Shown here piece by piece: positions 41,163 to 50,034 of a stretch of 64,000 nt of DNA; the stretch's first letter is position 1; the number at the start of each line of letters is the position of its first letter. The notes beneath the pieces were generated by a model, which was not told the origin of the DNA, ran no database searches, and saw nothing but the letters and a program-made list of their open reading frames with translations. The position numbers were made by a program, and so were the translations under genes. This stretch comes from Sphingobium subterraneum (lineage in GTDB: Bacteria; Pseudomonadota; Alphaproteobacteria; Sphingomonadales; Sphingomonadaceae): NCBI RefSeq assembly GCF_014199435.1, contig NZ_JACIJP010000001.1, forward strand, positions 682,001 to 746,000. The letters run 5' to 3'.

Positions 41163-41416
41163 ACCCGCCTCTTCTCCTTCGCGGTGACTGAACAGGATGC
41201 CCCGTCGAAACGGAGCGCCGCTCGATATAAGTCGGCGGCAAACAGTACAGCGCGTATACGAATGTGGCGACCCGAAAACAACTCGACAAGTCCGAAAAGA
41301 AAAAGCGCGAAATTCTGGGCTGTTCAGAGAGCAGAAACGGGCCGAAACGAGCGGACCGGCTCACGTACGAATGAAGGAGCCTCGCATATACGCCGACGAT
41401 CGAAGGAGGAGAATTC

Positions 41417-43141
41417 ATGACCGCAGATGCCGTGCCCGCCCCTTCCGCGCGCGCCAGCAGCTCCGCGGTGATCGACGCGCTCCGCGCGATCGTCGGGTCC
41501 CGTCACGTCCTTGTCGCCGATGCGGACACACGGCGGTTCGCGACCGGCTATCGCTTCGGGAGCGGGGCGGTCCGGGCCGTTGTCCGTCCCGCAACGCTGG
41601 TGGAATTATGGCGGACGCTGCAGACCTGTGTCGAAGCGAGTGTCATCATCATCATGCAGGCGGCGAACACCGGGCTGACCGGCGGATCGACCCCCCACGG
41701 CGATTATGACCGGGACGTGGTGTTGATCAATACGCTACGCATCAAGGGCATCCATCCGATCGACGAGGGACGACAGGTGATCTGTCTGCCCGGCGCGACG
41801 CTTTATGAACTGGAGGCGGTGCTCAAGCCCTATGGGCGCGAACCGCACTCGGTCATCGGTTCGTCCTGCATCGGCGCGTCGGTGTTTGGCGGGATCTGCA
41901 ACAACTCGGGCGGATCGCTGGTTCAGCGCGGCCCCGCCTATACCGAGCTGGCTCTCTACGCACGGATGGACGAACAGGGGAAGCTCCACTTGGTCAATCA
42001 TCTCGGCGTGGCGCTGGGGGACGATTTGGAAGACATCCTCCGCCGGGTCGAGAGCGGCGCATTTGATCCAGAGACGATCACGCATGACTGCGCCCGGCAG
42101 GCATCCGACCACCATTATTGCGACCATGTGCGCAAGGTCGACGACCCCACCCCTGCCCGCTTCAACGCCGACCCGACCCGCCTTTACGAGGCATCGGGAA
42201 GCGCGGGCAAGGTCGCGTTGCTGGCCGCCCGGCTCGACACTTTCCCCCGCGAGAACGACACGGCGACCTTCTACATCGGCACGAACAGCGTGGCGGACCT
42301 CGCGCAGATCCGCCAGGATATCCTGCGGAATTTCACGGCCCTGCCCGTGGCGGGCGAATATATCCACCGCGACGCGTTCGATCTCGCCGCACAGTATGGC
42401 AAGGACACCGTCATCGCGATCGAGCGGCTCGGCACCGATCGCCTGCCGTCGCTGTTTGCCCTGAAGGCGAAGGTGGATGCATGGGCGCGCAAACTCCCGT
42501 TCCTGCCTGATGCGTTCAGCGACCATCTGATGCAGGCGGGCAGCCGCCTGTTCGGCGATCATTTGCCGGAACGCATGTGGACCTATCGCGATCGCTACGA
42601 GCATCACCTCATCCTCAAGATGAGCGGCGACGGCATTGCGGAAGCACGCGCCTATCTGCAGGCCCGCTACCCCAATTCCGACGGCGACGTCTTCGAATGC
42701 ACCGGAACAGAAGCAACCAAGGCGTTTCTTCACCGTTTCGCCGTTGCCGGGGCGGCGGTCCGCTATCGCGCGGTTCACAACCGCGAGGTGGAGGACATCG
42801 TCGCGATCGACGTCGCGTTACGACGCAATGACCGCGACTGGTTCGAGACCCTGCCCGAGGAGATCGACCGGCACATCATCCGCAAGCTCTATTACGGCCA
42901 TTTCTTCTGCCACGTGTTCCATCAGGATTATATCGTGGCGAAGGGTGTCGACCCGGTCGCGCTGGAGCACGCGATGCTCGGCATTCTGGACGAGCGGGGC
43001 GCGGAATATCCCGCAGAGCATAATGTCGGGCACCTCTACACCGCGAAGGAGCCGCTGGTGCAGCATTACCGCGCGCTCGACCCGTGCAACAGCTTCAACC
43101 CCGGCATCGGCAACACGCCGCGCGGGGCGCACTGGCGCTGA
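41417..43141 (+). CDS. dld: Quinone-dependent D-lactate dehydrogenase
   Basis: The 574-residue FAD enzyme matches the length and domain order of E. coli Dld: an FAD-binding PCMH domain with 'IIMQAANTGLTGGSTPHGDYDRDVVLINTLRI' and 'VIGSSCIGASVFGGICNNSGGSLVQRGPAYTELALYA', then the Dld membrane-binding C-terminal domain with 'HLILKMSGDGIAEARAYL' and 'YPAEHNVGHLYTAKEPLVQHYRALDPCNSFNPGIG'. It should oxidise D-lactate and pass electrons to quinone at the inner membrane. GGAGGAG precedes the ATG. With the FMN hydroxyacid dehydrogenase at 36416, both 2-hydroxyacid stereoisomers could be used. It is convergent with the GlcG-like gene. Confidence 0.93.
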   Translation: MTADAVPAPSARASSSAVIDALRAIVGSRHVLVADADTRRFATGYRFGSGAVRAVVRPATLVELWRTLQTCVEASVIIIMQAANTGLTGGSTPHGDYDRDVVLINTLRIKGIHPIDEGRQVICLPGATLYELEAVLKPYGREPHSVIGSSCIGASVFGGICNNSGGSLVQRGPAYTELALYARMDEQGKLHLVNHLGVALGDDLEDILRRVESGAFDPETITHDCARQASDHHYCDHVRKVDDPTPARFNADPTRLYEASGSAGKVALLAARLDTFPRENDTATFYIGTNSVADLAQIRQDILRNFTALPVAGEYIHRDAFDLAAQYGKDTVIAIERLGTDRLPSLFALKAKVDAWARKLPFLPDAFSDHLMQAGSRLFGDHLPERMWTYRDRYEHHLILKMSGDGIAEARAYLQARYPNSDGDVFECTGTEATKAFLHRFAVAGAAVRYRAVHNREVEDIVAIDVALRRNDRDWFETLPEEIDRHIIRKLYYGHFFCHVFHQDYIVAKGVDPVALEHAMLGILDERGAEYPAEHNVGHLYTAKEPLVQHYRALDPCNSFNPGIGNTPRGAHWR

Positions 43142-43160
43142 AACAGCCGACGCGGCAGAG

Positions 43161-43589
43161 TTACGCGAGCGCTCGAAGCCCCGCCGCCTGCGCGCCCGCA
43201 AGCGCGCACAATTCGTCATTGTCGGACAGGTCGCCTGTCACGCCGATTGCACCGAGGATGTCGCCATTCTCCGCCGCCACGATCACGCCGCCCGCCGCTG
43301 GCACCACACCGGCCGAAGCGATGGCCGAAAGCGCGTTGACGAACGTCGGGCGCTCGAGCGCCATTTCCCCGATCTTGCGGCTGGACACGCCCAGATCGAG
43401 CGCACCCGACGCCTTGGCGATCGCGATCCCGGGACGCAGGTTCGAACTTCCGTCCTGCCGTGCAAGCGCAACGATATGCCCACCGGCGTCCAGCACTGCG
43501 ATGGTCAGCGGCTTGAGCTGCAATTCCCGAGCGCGGCCAAACGCGGCTTCGATCACCGTGGTGCCCTGCGCGAGCGATATCGTCGACAT
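43161..43589 (-). CDS. GlcG/HbpS family protein
   Basis: The 142-residue protein has the GlcG/HbpS (DUF336) fold. Signature parts are 'LQLKPLTIAVLDAGGHIVALARQDGS', 'GIAIAKASGALDLGVSSRKIGEMA' and 'AAGGVIVAAENGDILGAIGVTGDLSDNDELCALAG'. Family members bind heme or cob(II)alamin or accompany glycolate-oxidation and diol-dehydratase genes; the function is often unknown. No signal peptide is present. It is convergent with the D-lactate dehydrogenase gene, with only 19 bases between stops. Confidence 0.88.
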   Translation of the reverse strand: MSTISLAQGTTVIEAAFGRARELQLKPLTIAVLDAGGHIVALARQDGSSNLRPGIAIAKASGALDLGVSSRKIGEMALERPTFVNALSAIASAGVVPAAGGVIVAAENGDILGAIGVTGDLSDNDELCALAGAQAAGLRALA

Positions 43590-43637
43590 GAGAACTCCTG
43601 AAATTAGGTCATGGTCTGATTGGGCCGGAGTACGGCG

Positions 43638-44579
43638 TCAGATGCGCTTGGCTACGGCGCTCATGAAGCGGGTGGCCGCCGCCATCCACGGCTTGTCCGT
43701 CTGGGTGGCCATCAGTAGGGCGTTGACATGATCGGCGCCGTCGATCTCCAGCGTATCGACCGAAGCCCCCTTTGCCCGCGCCACCATGGCGAACTTCTCG
43801 CCCTGCACTTTCAGATGGGCAAAGTCATCCGATCCATAAGCGACGAGGAAGGGGGGCACCCGTTCGCCGATCTGGAAAAGCGGGCTGGCCTTCACTTCGC
43901 TGAACACCCCCTCGGGACCCAGGAAACGCGGGCGGACCGACGATCCCGATCCGGGCGTGAAATCGAACGTCGCGGAAATCGGCAGGCACCCCTTCACCGC
44001 GTTGGCGGGGAGGCCGCGTTGCCCCTGCCAGTCGGTTCGCGTCGCGAGAAGCGCCGCCAGATGGCCGCCAGCCGAGTGCCCCCCGGTGAAGATCGCATCC
44101 CGACGATATCCATGCGTTTCCGCCAGGCCCCACGTCTTCGCAAAGGCGTCGGCCACGTCATCGAAATTCGCCGGGAACACATATTTGGGGGCGAGGCGAT
44201 AACTCGCGCTGACCAGGGTAAAGCCCGCTGCGTTGAGCGGCGGAGCCAGAAACGCCATCTGCTCCTTATACCCGTTGGTCCACGCGCCGCCGTGCATGAA
44301 CATCAGAACGGGGCTCCCCGGCTTCTCGCAGGGGAAGACCATCAACGACTGGCTGGGATCGGCGCCATAGGAATATTCATGACCCTCGATCCCTTCGGCA
44401 CGGGCCATCAGCGTCTCGTGAAAGATCCGCGCCACCTCTGGCAACGGCTCCTGCGGCGGATAGGCGTCTATTCGCATAGCTTTGGGTTCCTTTCCGGCCA
44501 GTCTGGACCCGGTACACAGCATGACGGCAAGAGCGCCGCACACATATCTCCGGCTGAAGGAGTGCGCCACCAGGGACAT
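43638..44579 (-). CDS. Alpha/beta hydrolase (esterase/lipase, possibly exported)
   Basis: The 313-residue hydrolase has the hormone-sensitive-lipase-like oxyanion motif 'MFMHGGAWTNGYKEQMAF', the nucleophile Ser in 'FTGGHSAGGHLAAL', and probable acid/base residues in 'LVAYGSDDFAHLKVQGE' and 'IDGADHVNALLM'. The ATG at 44579 has GGAG seven bases upstream and gives an N-terminus with a twin-Arg-like signal ('SFSRRYVCGALAVMLCTGSRLA'). A later ATG at 44477 (MRIDAYPP) would give a 279-residue cytoplasmic form. It follows a 140-residue unknown protein and the Baeyer-Villiger monooxygenase, and could hydrolyse the ester which that enzyme makes. Confidence 0.82.
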   Translation of the reverse strand: MSLVAHSFSRRYVCGALAVMLCTGSRLAGKEPKAMRIDAYPPQEPLPEVARIFHETLMARAEGIEGHEYSYGADPSQSLMVFPCEKPGSPVLMFMHGGAWTNGYKEQMAFLAPPLNAAGFTLVSASYRLAPKYVFPANFDDVADAFAKTWGLAETHGYRRDAIFTGGHSAGGHLAALLATRTDWQGQRGLPANAVKGCLPISATFDFTPGSGSSVRPRFLGPEGVFSEVKASPLFQIGERVPPFLVAYGSDDFAHLKVQGEKFAMVARAKGASVDTLEIDGADHVNALLMATQTDKPWMAAATRFMSAVAKRI

Positions 44580-44616
44580 CAAACTGCTCCAGCCGGATAG
44601 ATCATGACCGTGCCGA

Positions 44617-45039
44617 TCAGCAGGTGCGGTCGACGATGGGATCGTGGATGCCGTGGATCCATTCGCCGACATCCGCGATATCGCCATGGAACGTGGCTTC
44701 GCCGGTGCTGATATAATGGTCGAACAGTTCGCGAAACTGGGGATTCGTAGTGTACAGCAAGTTGAGTTCGCGCGCGGCCTTGACCGTCAGGTCGATCGTC
44801 ACGTCTCCCATCTCATCACGGCCCGCGCCAGCGCGGTAGGAGGGAACGCCGTCGTTCAGCTCAAAGCGGAAACCCTTGATCAGGCCGGGCGACAGTTCCT
44901 CGCTGTCCACATAGCGCTCAACGAACGAGACCGTGTGGTTGGGCGGAAGGTCGGCCTTGCGCGCCGCGTCGCAAATCAGCTCGCCCAGCATGTCGAACCA
45001 CTCGGCACTGCCCTGCGGCAATTTGGTAAGCGTATTCAT
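44617..45039 (-). CDS. Hypothetical protein between monooxygenase and esterase genes
   Basis: This 140-residue protein is not recognised. The start at 45039 (MNTLTKLPQG) has AAGGA six bases upstream; an ATG two codons earlier is too near. The sequence is acidic and mixed alpha/beta, with 'GFRFELNDGVPSYRAGAGRDEMGDVTIDLTVKAARELN' and 'FHGDIADVGEWIHGIHDPIVDRTC'. The layout of alternating strands with a terminal helix resembles SCP2-like small-molecule carriers, but I cannot confirm that. There is no signal or membrane segment. It lies 104 bases after the Baeyer-Villiger gene and before the hydrolase, all on one strand, which suggests a shared role. Confidence 0.75.
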   Translation of the reverse strand: MNTLTKLPQGSAEWFDMLGELICDAARKADLPPNHTVSFVERYVDSEELSPGLIKGFRFELNDGVPSYRAGAGRDEMGDVTIDLTVKAARELNLLYTTNPQFRELFDHYISTGEATFHGDIADVGEWIHGIHDPIVDRTC

Positions 45040-45143
45040 GTTCATTCCTTTCTTACACGGATGACAACAGCATCCCCCCTTGGCGTGCGAGACCCGACCG
45101 GAAATCCGGCCTTGCACGCCCATTCAGGAAAGCACCGGCGCGT

Positions 45144-46967
45144 CTATTTGGTGATGGACATGCCTTCCATCTTGCCGGTCGACCACCAGTCGCCCAGCAC
45201 GACCTGGAATGCCTTCAGGCCGGGCGCATATTGGTCGTAGGGGAAGGTCGCGACCGTCTCGCGGAACTTGCCCTCGTTGTTGTAGTAGCCCGGCGTGCAG
45301 CTTTCGAGGAACTCGTCATTAAATCCGGCGGAGGACCGGATGATATCGACCCACTCCTGTTCGCCTTCACCGGTCGCCTCGATCACGGCCTCTGGCCCGG
45401 CCTTGCGGGTCTCGGCGACGATCTGCGCGACATGCTCGGTGATGGCGGCCGCCACATTGCAGAAATTCCACGACGCACCGACCTGCGTCCAGCCCGCGAT
45501 GAAGAAGTTCGGGAAATTGTGGATCGAATGGCCGTGGAACGTCCGCATCCCCGTTCCCCAATAATCGAACAGATCGAGGCCATCCTTGCCGTAAATCTCG
45601 AACCCGTATTTGCGGCGGAACGTGCCGCTCACTTCGAAGCCGGTGGCGTAGATGATACAGTCGACTTCATATTCCTTGCCGTTGGCCACGATGCCATTCT
45701 TCGTCATCCGCTCGACGCCGCGCGACGCGCTGACATCGACGAGGGTGACGTTCGGCTTGGCGAAAGTCGGCAGATAATCATCGTTGAAGCAGGGGCGCTT
45801 GCAGAACTGCGCGTACCACGGCTTCAGCGCCTCGGCTGTTTCGGGGTCCTTGACGAACTGGTCGACCCGCGCGCGGATCTGGCTCATCTTTTCGAAGTCG
45901 GCATATTCCAGCCGCGCCTTGCGCTCCGCAACGGCATCCTTGTCCGCCTGCTCCACTGCGCCAATGACGTGCACGATCGGAACCTTGCGGAAGATCTCGG
46001 TCCAGCCGTCGCTGACCAGATCGACGTCAAAGGGCTCGCCGCGGACCACCGTATCGAAATTGTCGCTACGTTCCTTCTTCCAGCCGGGCTTCAGCGACTT
46101 CACCCATTCCGGATCGGTCGGCTTGTTGCCACGAACGTCGATCGACGACGGCGTGCGCTGGAAAACGTAGAGATGCTTCGCCCAGTTGCCGACATGCGGG
46201 ATCGCCTGAACCGCCGTCGCACCGGTACCGATAATCGCGACCTTCTTGTCCGCCAACTTGGTCAGGTTGCCGCCATGATCGCCACCGGTATAGCCATAAT
46301 CCCAGCGGCCTGTGTGGAAACTGTGCCCCTGAAAATCGTCGAACCCCGGAATATCGGGCAGACGAAGGCGGGAGAACGGGCCAATGCAGCAAATAAAGAA
46401 CCGCGCCTTGATTTTGTCACCCCGGTTGGTGCTGACAATCCAGCGCTTGGCTTCCGCATCCCAGTCGATCCGCTCGACCCGCGTCTGGAACACCGTCTTT
46501 TCGTACAGGCCATATTGGGTTGCGATACGCCGGGCATGCTCCTGCATTTCGGGGGCGTAGGAATATTTTTCCTTCGGAACATAGCCCGTTTCCTCCAGCA
46601 GGGGGATGTAGACATAGCTCTCGATATCGCACTGCGCGCCGGGATAGCGGTTCCAGTACCAGGTGCCGCCGAAATCCGACCCGTCGTCGATAATGCGAAT
46701 GTCGTCTATGCCCTGCCCTGCAAGCCGCACGGAGGCGAGCAGGCCAGTCCAGCCGCCGCCGAGCACCAGAACTTCGACCTCGTCGTTCAGCGGCGCACGC
46801 TCCTTGATGGAGTCGGCGAACGGATCATGCGTGATATAGCGATCATGGCTGCCGACCGGCGCCATATACTGGGCTTCGCCATCGGGGCGGATGCGCTTGT
46901 CGCGCTCCTGATTGTATTTTTCGCGAAGGGCCTTCACGTCCAGGGTCTTCACCTGATTGTCAGACAT
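45144..46967 (-). CDS. Baeyer-Villiger/flavin-containing monooxygenase
   Basis: The 607-residue FAD/NADPH enzyme should turn a ketone into an ester or lactone. It shows both Rossmann motifs ('VLVLGGGWTGLLASVRL' near residue 70 and 'VAIIGTGATAVQAIPHVG'). The Baeyer-Villiger fingerprint FxGxxxHxxxW is complete in 'FQGHSFHTGRWDYG'. 'GGTWYWNRYPGAQCDIESYVY' is also diagnostic. The N-terminal extension of about 60 residues is like that of 4-hydroxyacetophenone and steroid monooxygenases. A TTGACA promoter with a palindromic operator lies about 180 bases upstream. The hydrolase at 43638 could act on its product, and the TonB receptor at 47348 may supply substrate. Confidence 0.94.
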   Translation of the reverse strand: MSDNQVKTLDVKALREKYNQERDKRIRPDGEAQYMAPVGSHDRYITHDPFADSIKERAPLNDEVEVLVLGGGWTGLLASVRLAGQGIDDIRIIDDGSDFGGTWYWNRYPGAQCDIESYVYIPLLEETGYVPKEKYSYAPEMQEHARRIATQYGLYEKTVFQTRVERIDWDAEAKRWIVSTNRGDKIKARFFICCIGPFSRLRLPDIPGFDDFQGHSFHTGRWDYGYTGGDHGGNLTKLADKKVAIIGTGATAVQAIPHVGNWAKHLYVFQRTPSSIDVRGNKPTDPEWVKSLKPGWKKERSDNFDTVVRGEPFDVDLVSDGWTEIFRKVPIVHVIGAVEQADKDAVAERKARLEYADFEKMSQIRARVDQFVKDPETAEALKPWYAQFCKRPCFNDDYLPTFAKPNVTLVDVSASRGVERMTKNGIVANGKEYEVDCIIYATGFEVSGTFRRKYGFEIYGKDGLDLFDYWGTGMRTFHGHSIHNFPNFFIAGWTQVGASWNFCNVAAAITEHVAQIVAETRKAGPEAVIEATGEGEQEWVDIIRSSAGFNDEFLESCTPGYYNNEGKFRETVATFPYDQYAPGLKAFQVVLGDWWSTGKMEGMSITK

Positions 46968-47347
46968 ATCCTAATCTCCATCACTAAACCTGGGCGACCC
47001 AACCGCTCCGTCTGCACATAAACGATCGGCGCGTCATCGCCGCAAAAAGACCGTCCCTGCCCCCCGACTGAACTGCCTCGCCCCCTGCTCTCGGACGCTT
47101 TTTTTCCGTTCCAAGGCAAGGCGAAGCGCCTCGTCTGAATCTGAAATGACGATACGGAGCAGTGCTCCGATTGTCAACCCGTCACTCCATGAGCGGGGCT
47201 TAAACTTTCCCCCGCAGCATATCTTTTTATCCGCTTCGGCGCTGGTCTTCGTGCCAGCTTCGCGCCATCGGTTTCTCGTCTCTTCCGGGAAGAGCGATGC
47301 CGCGGCAGGTGGGGATCTGCCGGGCACCGCTCATTCCTGATCTTGCC
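46968..47347. other. Intergenic region with promoter and long leader
   Basis: These 380 bases lie between the monooxygenase start and the TonB receptor stop. The promoter-operator at 47149-47177 is listed separately. From there to the start codon is a leader of about 175 bases that can form a small hairpin near 47119-47131. No gene is supported. Confidence 0.6.
47149..47177 (-). promoter_or_regulatory. Promoter with palindromic operator in spacer (monooxygenase gene)
   Basis: On the minus strand the order is TTGACA (47177-47172), a 17-base spacer, then TATCGT (47154-47149). The spacer holds the perfect palindrome CGGAGCA-C-TGCTCCG (47155-47169 on the plus strand, central G). The same design occurs at 58400-58428. 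A repressor bound here would block polymerase. The start codon is about 180 bases downstream. Confidence 0.72.
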
Positions 47348-49720
47348 CTAGAACTTGTACCCCACGGTGAAGTCGATCGTGCGGGGCGCTTCCAGATATC
47401 CGGAGATGAGCCCGCCCACGAACGGAGTTCCCGCAAAGCCGTTGGTCAACAGTACCTTGTTGCCCAGGTTCTTGGCATTGATGCTCGCCGTCAGATGCCC
47501 GTCCTTATGCTCGTAATTGAGCGATGCGTTGAAGCGCGTGTGCGCCTTGACCGCACCGACGGGATCGGTGTTGAACTGGGTGATATACATCTTGCTCTTG
47601 TAGGCCGCCTCGCCCCGCAGGGTGAAATCCCCCAGATCCGAAGCGAACGTATACGCAGCTCCAAGACGACCCGAGATCCGCGGCGCCTGAGGCAGGCGAT
47701 TGCCCTTGAGATCGAAACCGTTCAGGAAGCCCGTGCTACCCAGATTGGGGACCAGCGTAACGCCGTCGCCGCCCGGACGCAGCTGATCATACGCCTTGTA
47801 ATTGTCATAGGTCGCATGGAGCCATGATCCGCTCAGGTCGATCTGGAACTGGGTGACCGGCCGGGCCACCAGTTCAGTCTCGATACCATAGATCTTCGCG
47901 GTGGCCGCGTTCTCCAGATAGGTCTGGGTGGGCAAGCCGTTATAGGCCTGAACATCCTTGTAGTTGTAATAGAAGCCAGCAACGTTTGCGCGCAGACGGC
48001 CATCCATCAGCGTGCTCTTGATACCCAGTTCGAAGTCATCCAGCTTCTCGGGACGCACCGCGTCCTGGACGACACCCAGATTGAACGTACCGCTCTTGAA
48101 ACCACGGGTGTACGACGCATAAAGCAGCGTCTGCGGGGTCACCTGATAGTCGATACCGACCTTCGGCGTGAATGCCTTGAACGTCTTCTTCGGCCGGCAG
48201 GTCACGCCCGTGCCTGCATAACCCAGGGTCGGCAAGCCCTTGCCGCACTGGATGGCGAAGGTCGCAGGCTTGTCGAACAACTTCGACCGATCGAACGGCG
48301 TACCCAGATCAAAATTATTCTGGTTAATGAGGCCTTTGGTCTCGATGCTGTAACGACCGCCAACAGTCACGCTGAGCTGATCGGTAAACTTGCGCGTGTA
48401 CTGGCCGAAAATAGCATAGGCATCGGTCGTGACGCGCGAACCGGAATAAAGGCCCCGCGCGTTGGTCGCCGGATTGGCCCCCGCGAACACCGTGCTGAAA
48501 GCGCTGACCTCGCGGCCTTCGTCCTTCTCATGGAAATAATAGCCGCCCAAAATCCAGTTGGAATGGTCATCCTGCCCAACCACCTGCAGTTCCTGGCTGA
48601 ACTGGTTGGCGTCATCGGAAATACCGAACGGCGACACCAGCGGAGCACTGGTAAGGTCGATATCACCGACCGACAGCGACTGCGACTTGCGATAGCTGGT
48701 GATCGACCGGAGCGTGATCGATCCGAGTTCCAGACTGATCGTGGAACCGAAGCCCCAAAACTTCGTCCGAAGGGTGGGATCTTCGTCCTGCGACACGTTG
48801 CGCAACTTGCTCGAGGCCTTGCCGGGCACGAACGGCGTTCCGAAGATGGACGACTGCGTACCGAAGATCGGGCCACCCGCGACGGCACCTTGAAGATGGA
48901 TCGCCGCGTTGGAATGCGCCTTCGAATAATCGCCTTCCAGCAGGATGGTCAGGGTGTCGGTGGGCAGGATCTTGATCTTGCCACGGATCGCGCGTTCGTT
49001 GTTATCGTCGATGTCCCGGCCCGTCGCCTCGTTGATGCCATAGCCATCCCGGTGGTCCCAGCGCCCGGCCACGCGGACCTGCACCTTGTCGGACAGCGGA
49101 CCACTCACGGCCGCTTCGACATTCATATGGTTGTAATTGCCGTAGGTAACCTGTGCGAAACCGGAGAGATCCGGCGTCGGATCGGCGGTGATGATGTTGA
49201 TCGAGCCGCCACTCGCATTCCGCCCATAGAGCGTACCTTGCGCGCCGCGCAGGACTTCGACGCGCTGGACGTCAAAGAAACTGCTCAGGACCGCAGCAGG
49301 ACGACCATAATAGACGCCATCGACATGGAACGCGACCGGGCTTTCCGTACCCGCATTGATGGCGCTCAACGTGACGCCACGCAAGGTCACGTTCGCAACG
49401 CCGTAGAACTGACCCAGCTGAAGGCTCGGCACGCTCTGAACTACGGCTGAAATCGTCGACGTACCCGAGGTGCGCAGAGCCTCACCACCGATTGCGGTAA
49501 TGGCGAGCGGCGTCTTTTGCACCGACTCGGACCGCTTCTGCGCAGTCACGATGATGTCGCCAATCGCCTGATCGTTTTCGGCGGCGGGTTGACCGGCCGC
49601 GGCCGCCTGCGCATAGGCCTGCGGCACCAGCACAGCGCCCATGGCAATGCCGCACATCCACGCGGCCGCGTTTTTCGCGGCCCGACGGGACGATGGCAAG
49701 CGTTCCAGAACATTCGTCAT
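47348..49720 (-). CDS. TonB-dependent outer-membrane receptor
   Basis: The 790-residue receptor has a signal peptide ending near 'LVPQAYAQA', the TonB-box/plug segment 'IGDIIVTAQKRSESVQKTPLAITAIGG', 'NVTLRGVTLSAINAGTESPVAFHVDGVYYGRPAAVLSSFFDVQRVEVLRGAQGTLYGRNASGGSINIITADP', and a barrel ending in Phe ('IDFTVGYKF'). GGAGG lies six bases before the ATG. It belongs to the large sphingomonad group that imports hydrophobic or aromatic compounds. It is upstream of the monooxygenase gene on the same strand but separated from it by that gene's own promoter. Confidence 0.95.
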   Translation of the reverse strand: MTNVLERLPSSRRAAKNAAAWMCGIAMGAVLVPQAYAQAAAAGQPAAENDQAIGDIIVTAQKRSESVQKTPLAITAIGGEALRTSGTSTISAVVQSVPSLQLGQFYGVANVTLRGVTLSAINAGTESPVAFHVDGVYYGRPAAVLSSFFDVQRVEVLRGAQGTLYGRNASGGSINIITADPTPDLSGFAQVTYGNYNHMNVEAAVSGPLSDKVQVRVAGRWDHRDGYGINEATGRDIDDNNERAIRGKIKILPTDTLTILLEGDYSKAHSNAAIHLQGAVAGGPIFGTQSSIFGTPFVPGKASSKLRNVSQDEDPTLRTKFWGFGSTISLELGSITLRSITSYRKSQSLSVGDIDLTSAPLVSPFGISDDANQFSQELQVVGQDDHSNWILGGYYFHEKDEGREVSAFSTVFAGANPATNARGLYSGSRVTTDAYAIFGQYTRKFTDQLSVTVGGRYSIETKGLINQNNFDLGTPFDRSKLFDKPATFAIQCGKGLPTLGYAGTGVTCRPKKTFKAFTPKVGIDYQVTPQTLLYASYTRGFKSGTFNLGVVQDAVRPEKLDDFELGIKSTLMDGRLRANVAGFYYNYKDVQAYNGLPTQTYLENAATAKIYGIETELVARPVTQFQIDLSGSWLHATYDNYKAYDQLRPGGDGVTLVPNLGSTGFLNGFDLKGNRLPQAPRISGRLGAAYTFASDLGDFTLRGEAAYKSKMYITQFNTDPVGAVKAHTRFNASLNYEHKDGHLTASINAKNLGNKVLLTNGFAGTPFVGGLISGYLEAPRTIDFTVGYKF

Positions 49721-50034
49721 ATTATTCCTCCCCTATGTTTCCCAAAGCTCTGATGGGTTTGTCGCCGACTACGCTTATGCTGGATGGCTTTCGGACTCTA
49801 ATCTCACGTTAGCATGACCCCCATCTTGGGAGAGCGGTGGGAAGAACGGTCGCGTCCACCGGAAAGCGAACGATGCGTGGGAAATACCCGCCCCACAACG
49901 GTCGGGTCATGAACGGCCGACGCCGCAACACGCGCGTCCGCGCAGACCAGAAGCGCCCTTCCCGCCTGGAGACGAGCCGCTCCCTGATCGAGCCCGCTAC
50001 GCACACCGCGTCGCAGGCCCTCGCTCTGCCGTCT
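49721..50034. other. Intergenic region upstream of TonB receptor gene
   Basis: These 314 bases separate the TonB receptor start from the end of the LysR gene. They presumably hold the receptor's promoter. I saw no ATAGG box, no GGAGCA palindrome and no gene. Confidence 0.5.

Noticed and set aside
41253-41260. CGTATACG as TetR operator between the TetR and D-lactate dehydrogenase genes
   Set aside because: An 8-bp palindrome is too short to stand out in 254 bases and no second copy supports it.
45231-47021. Long plus-strand open frame (596 codons) opposite the Baeyer-Villiger monooxygenase
   Set aside because: It lies antisense to a gene with full family motifs, has no recognisable protein features, and such frames are common opposite high-GC genes.
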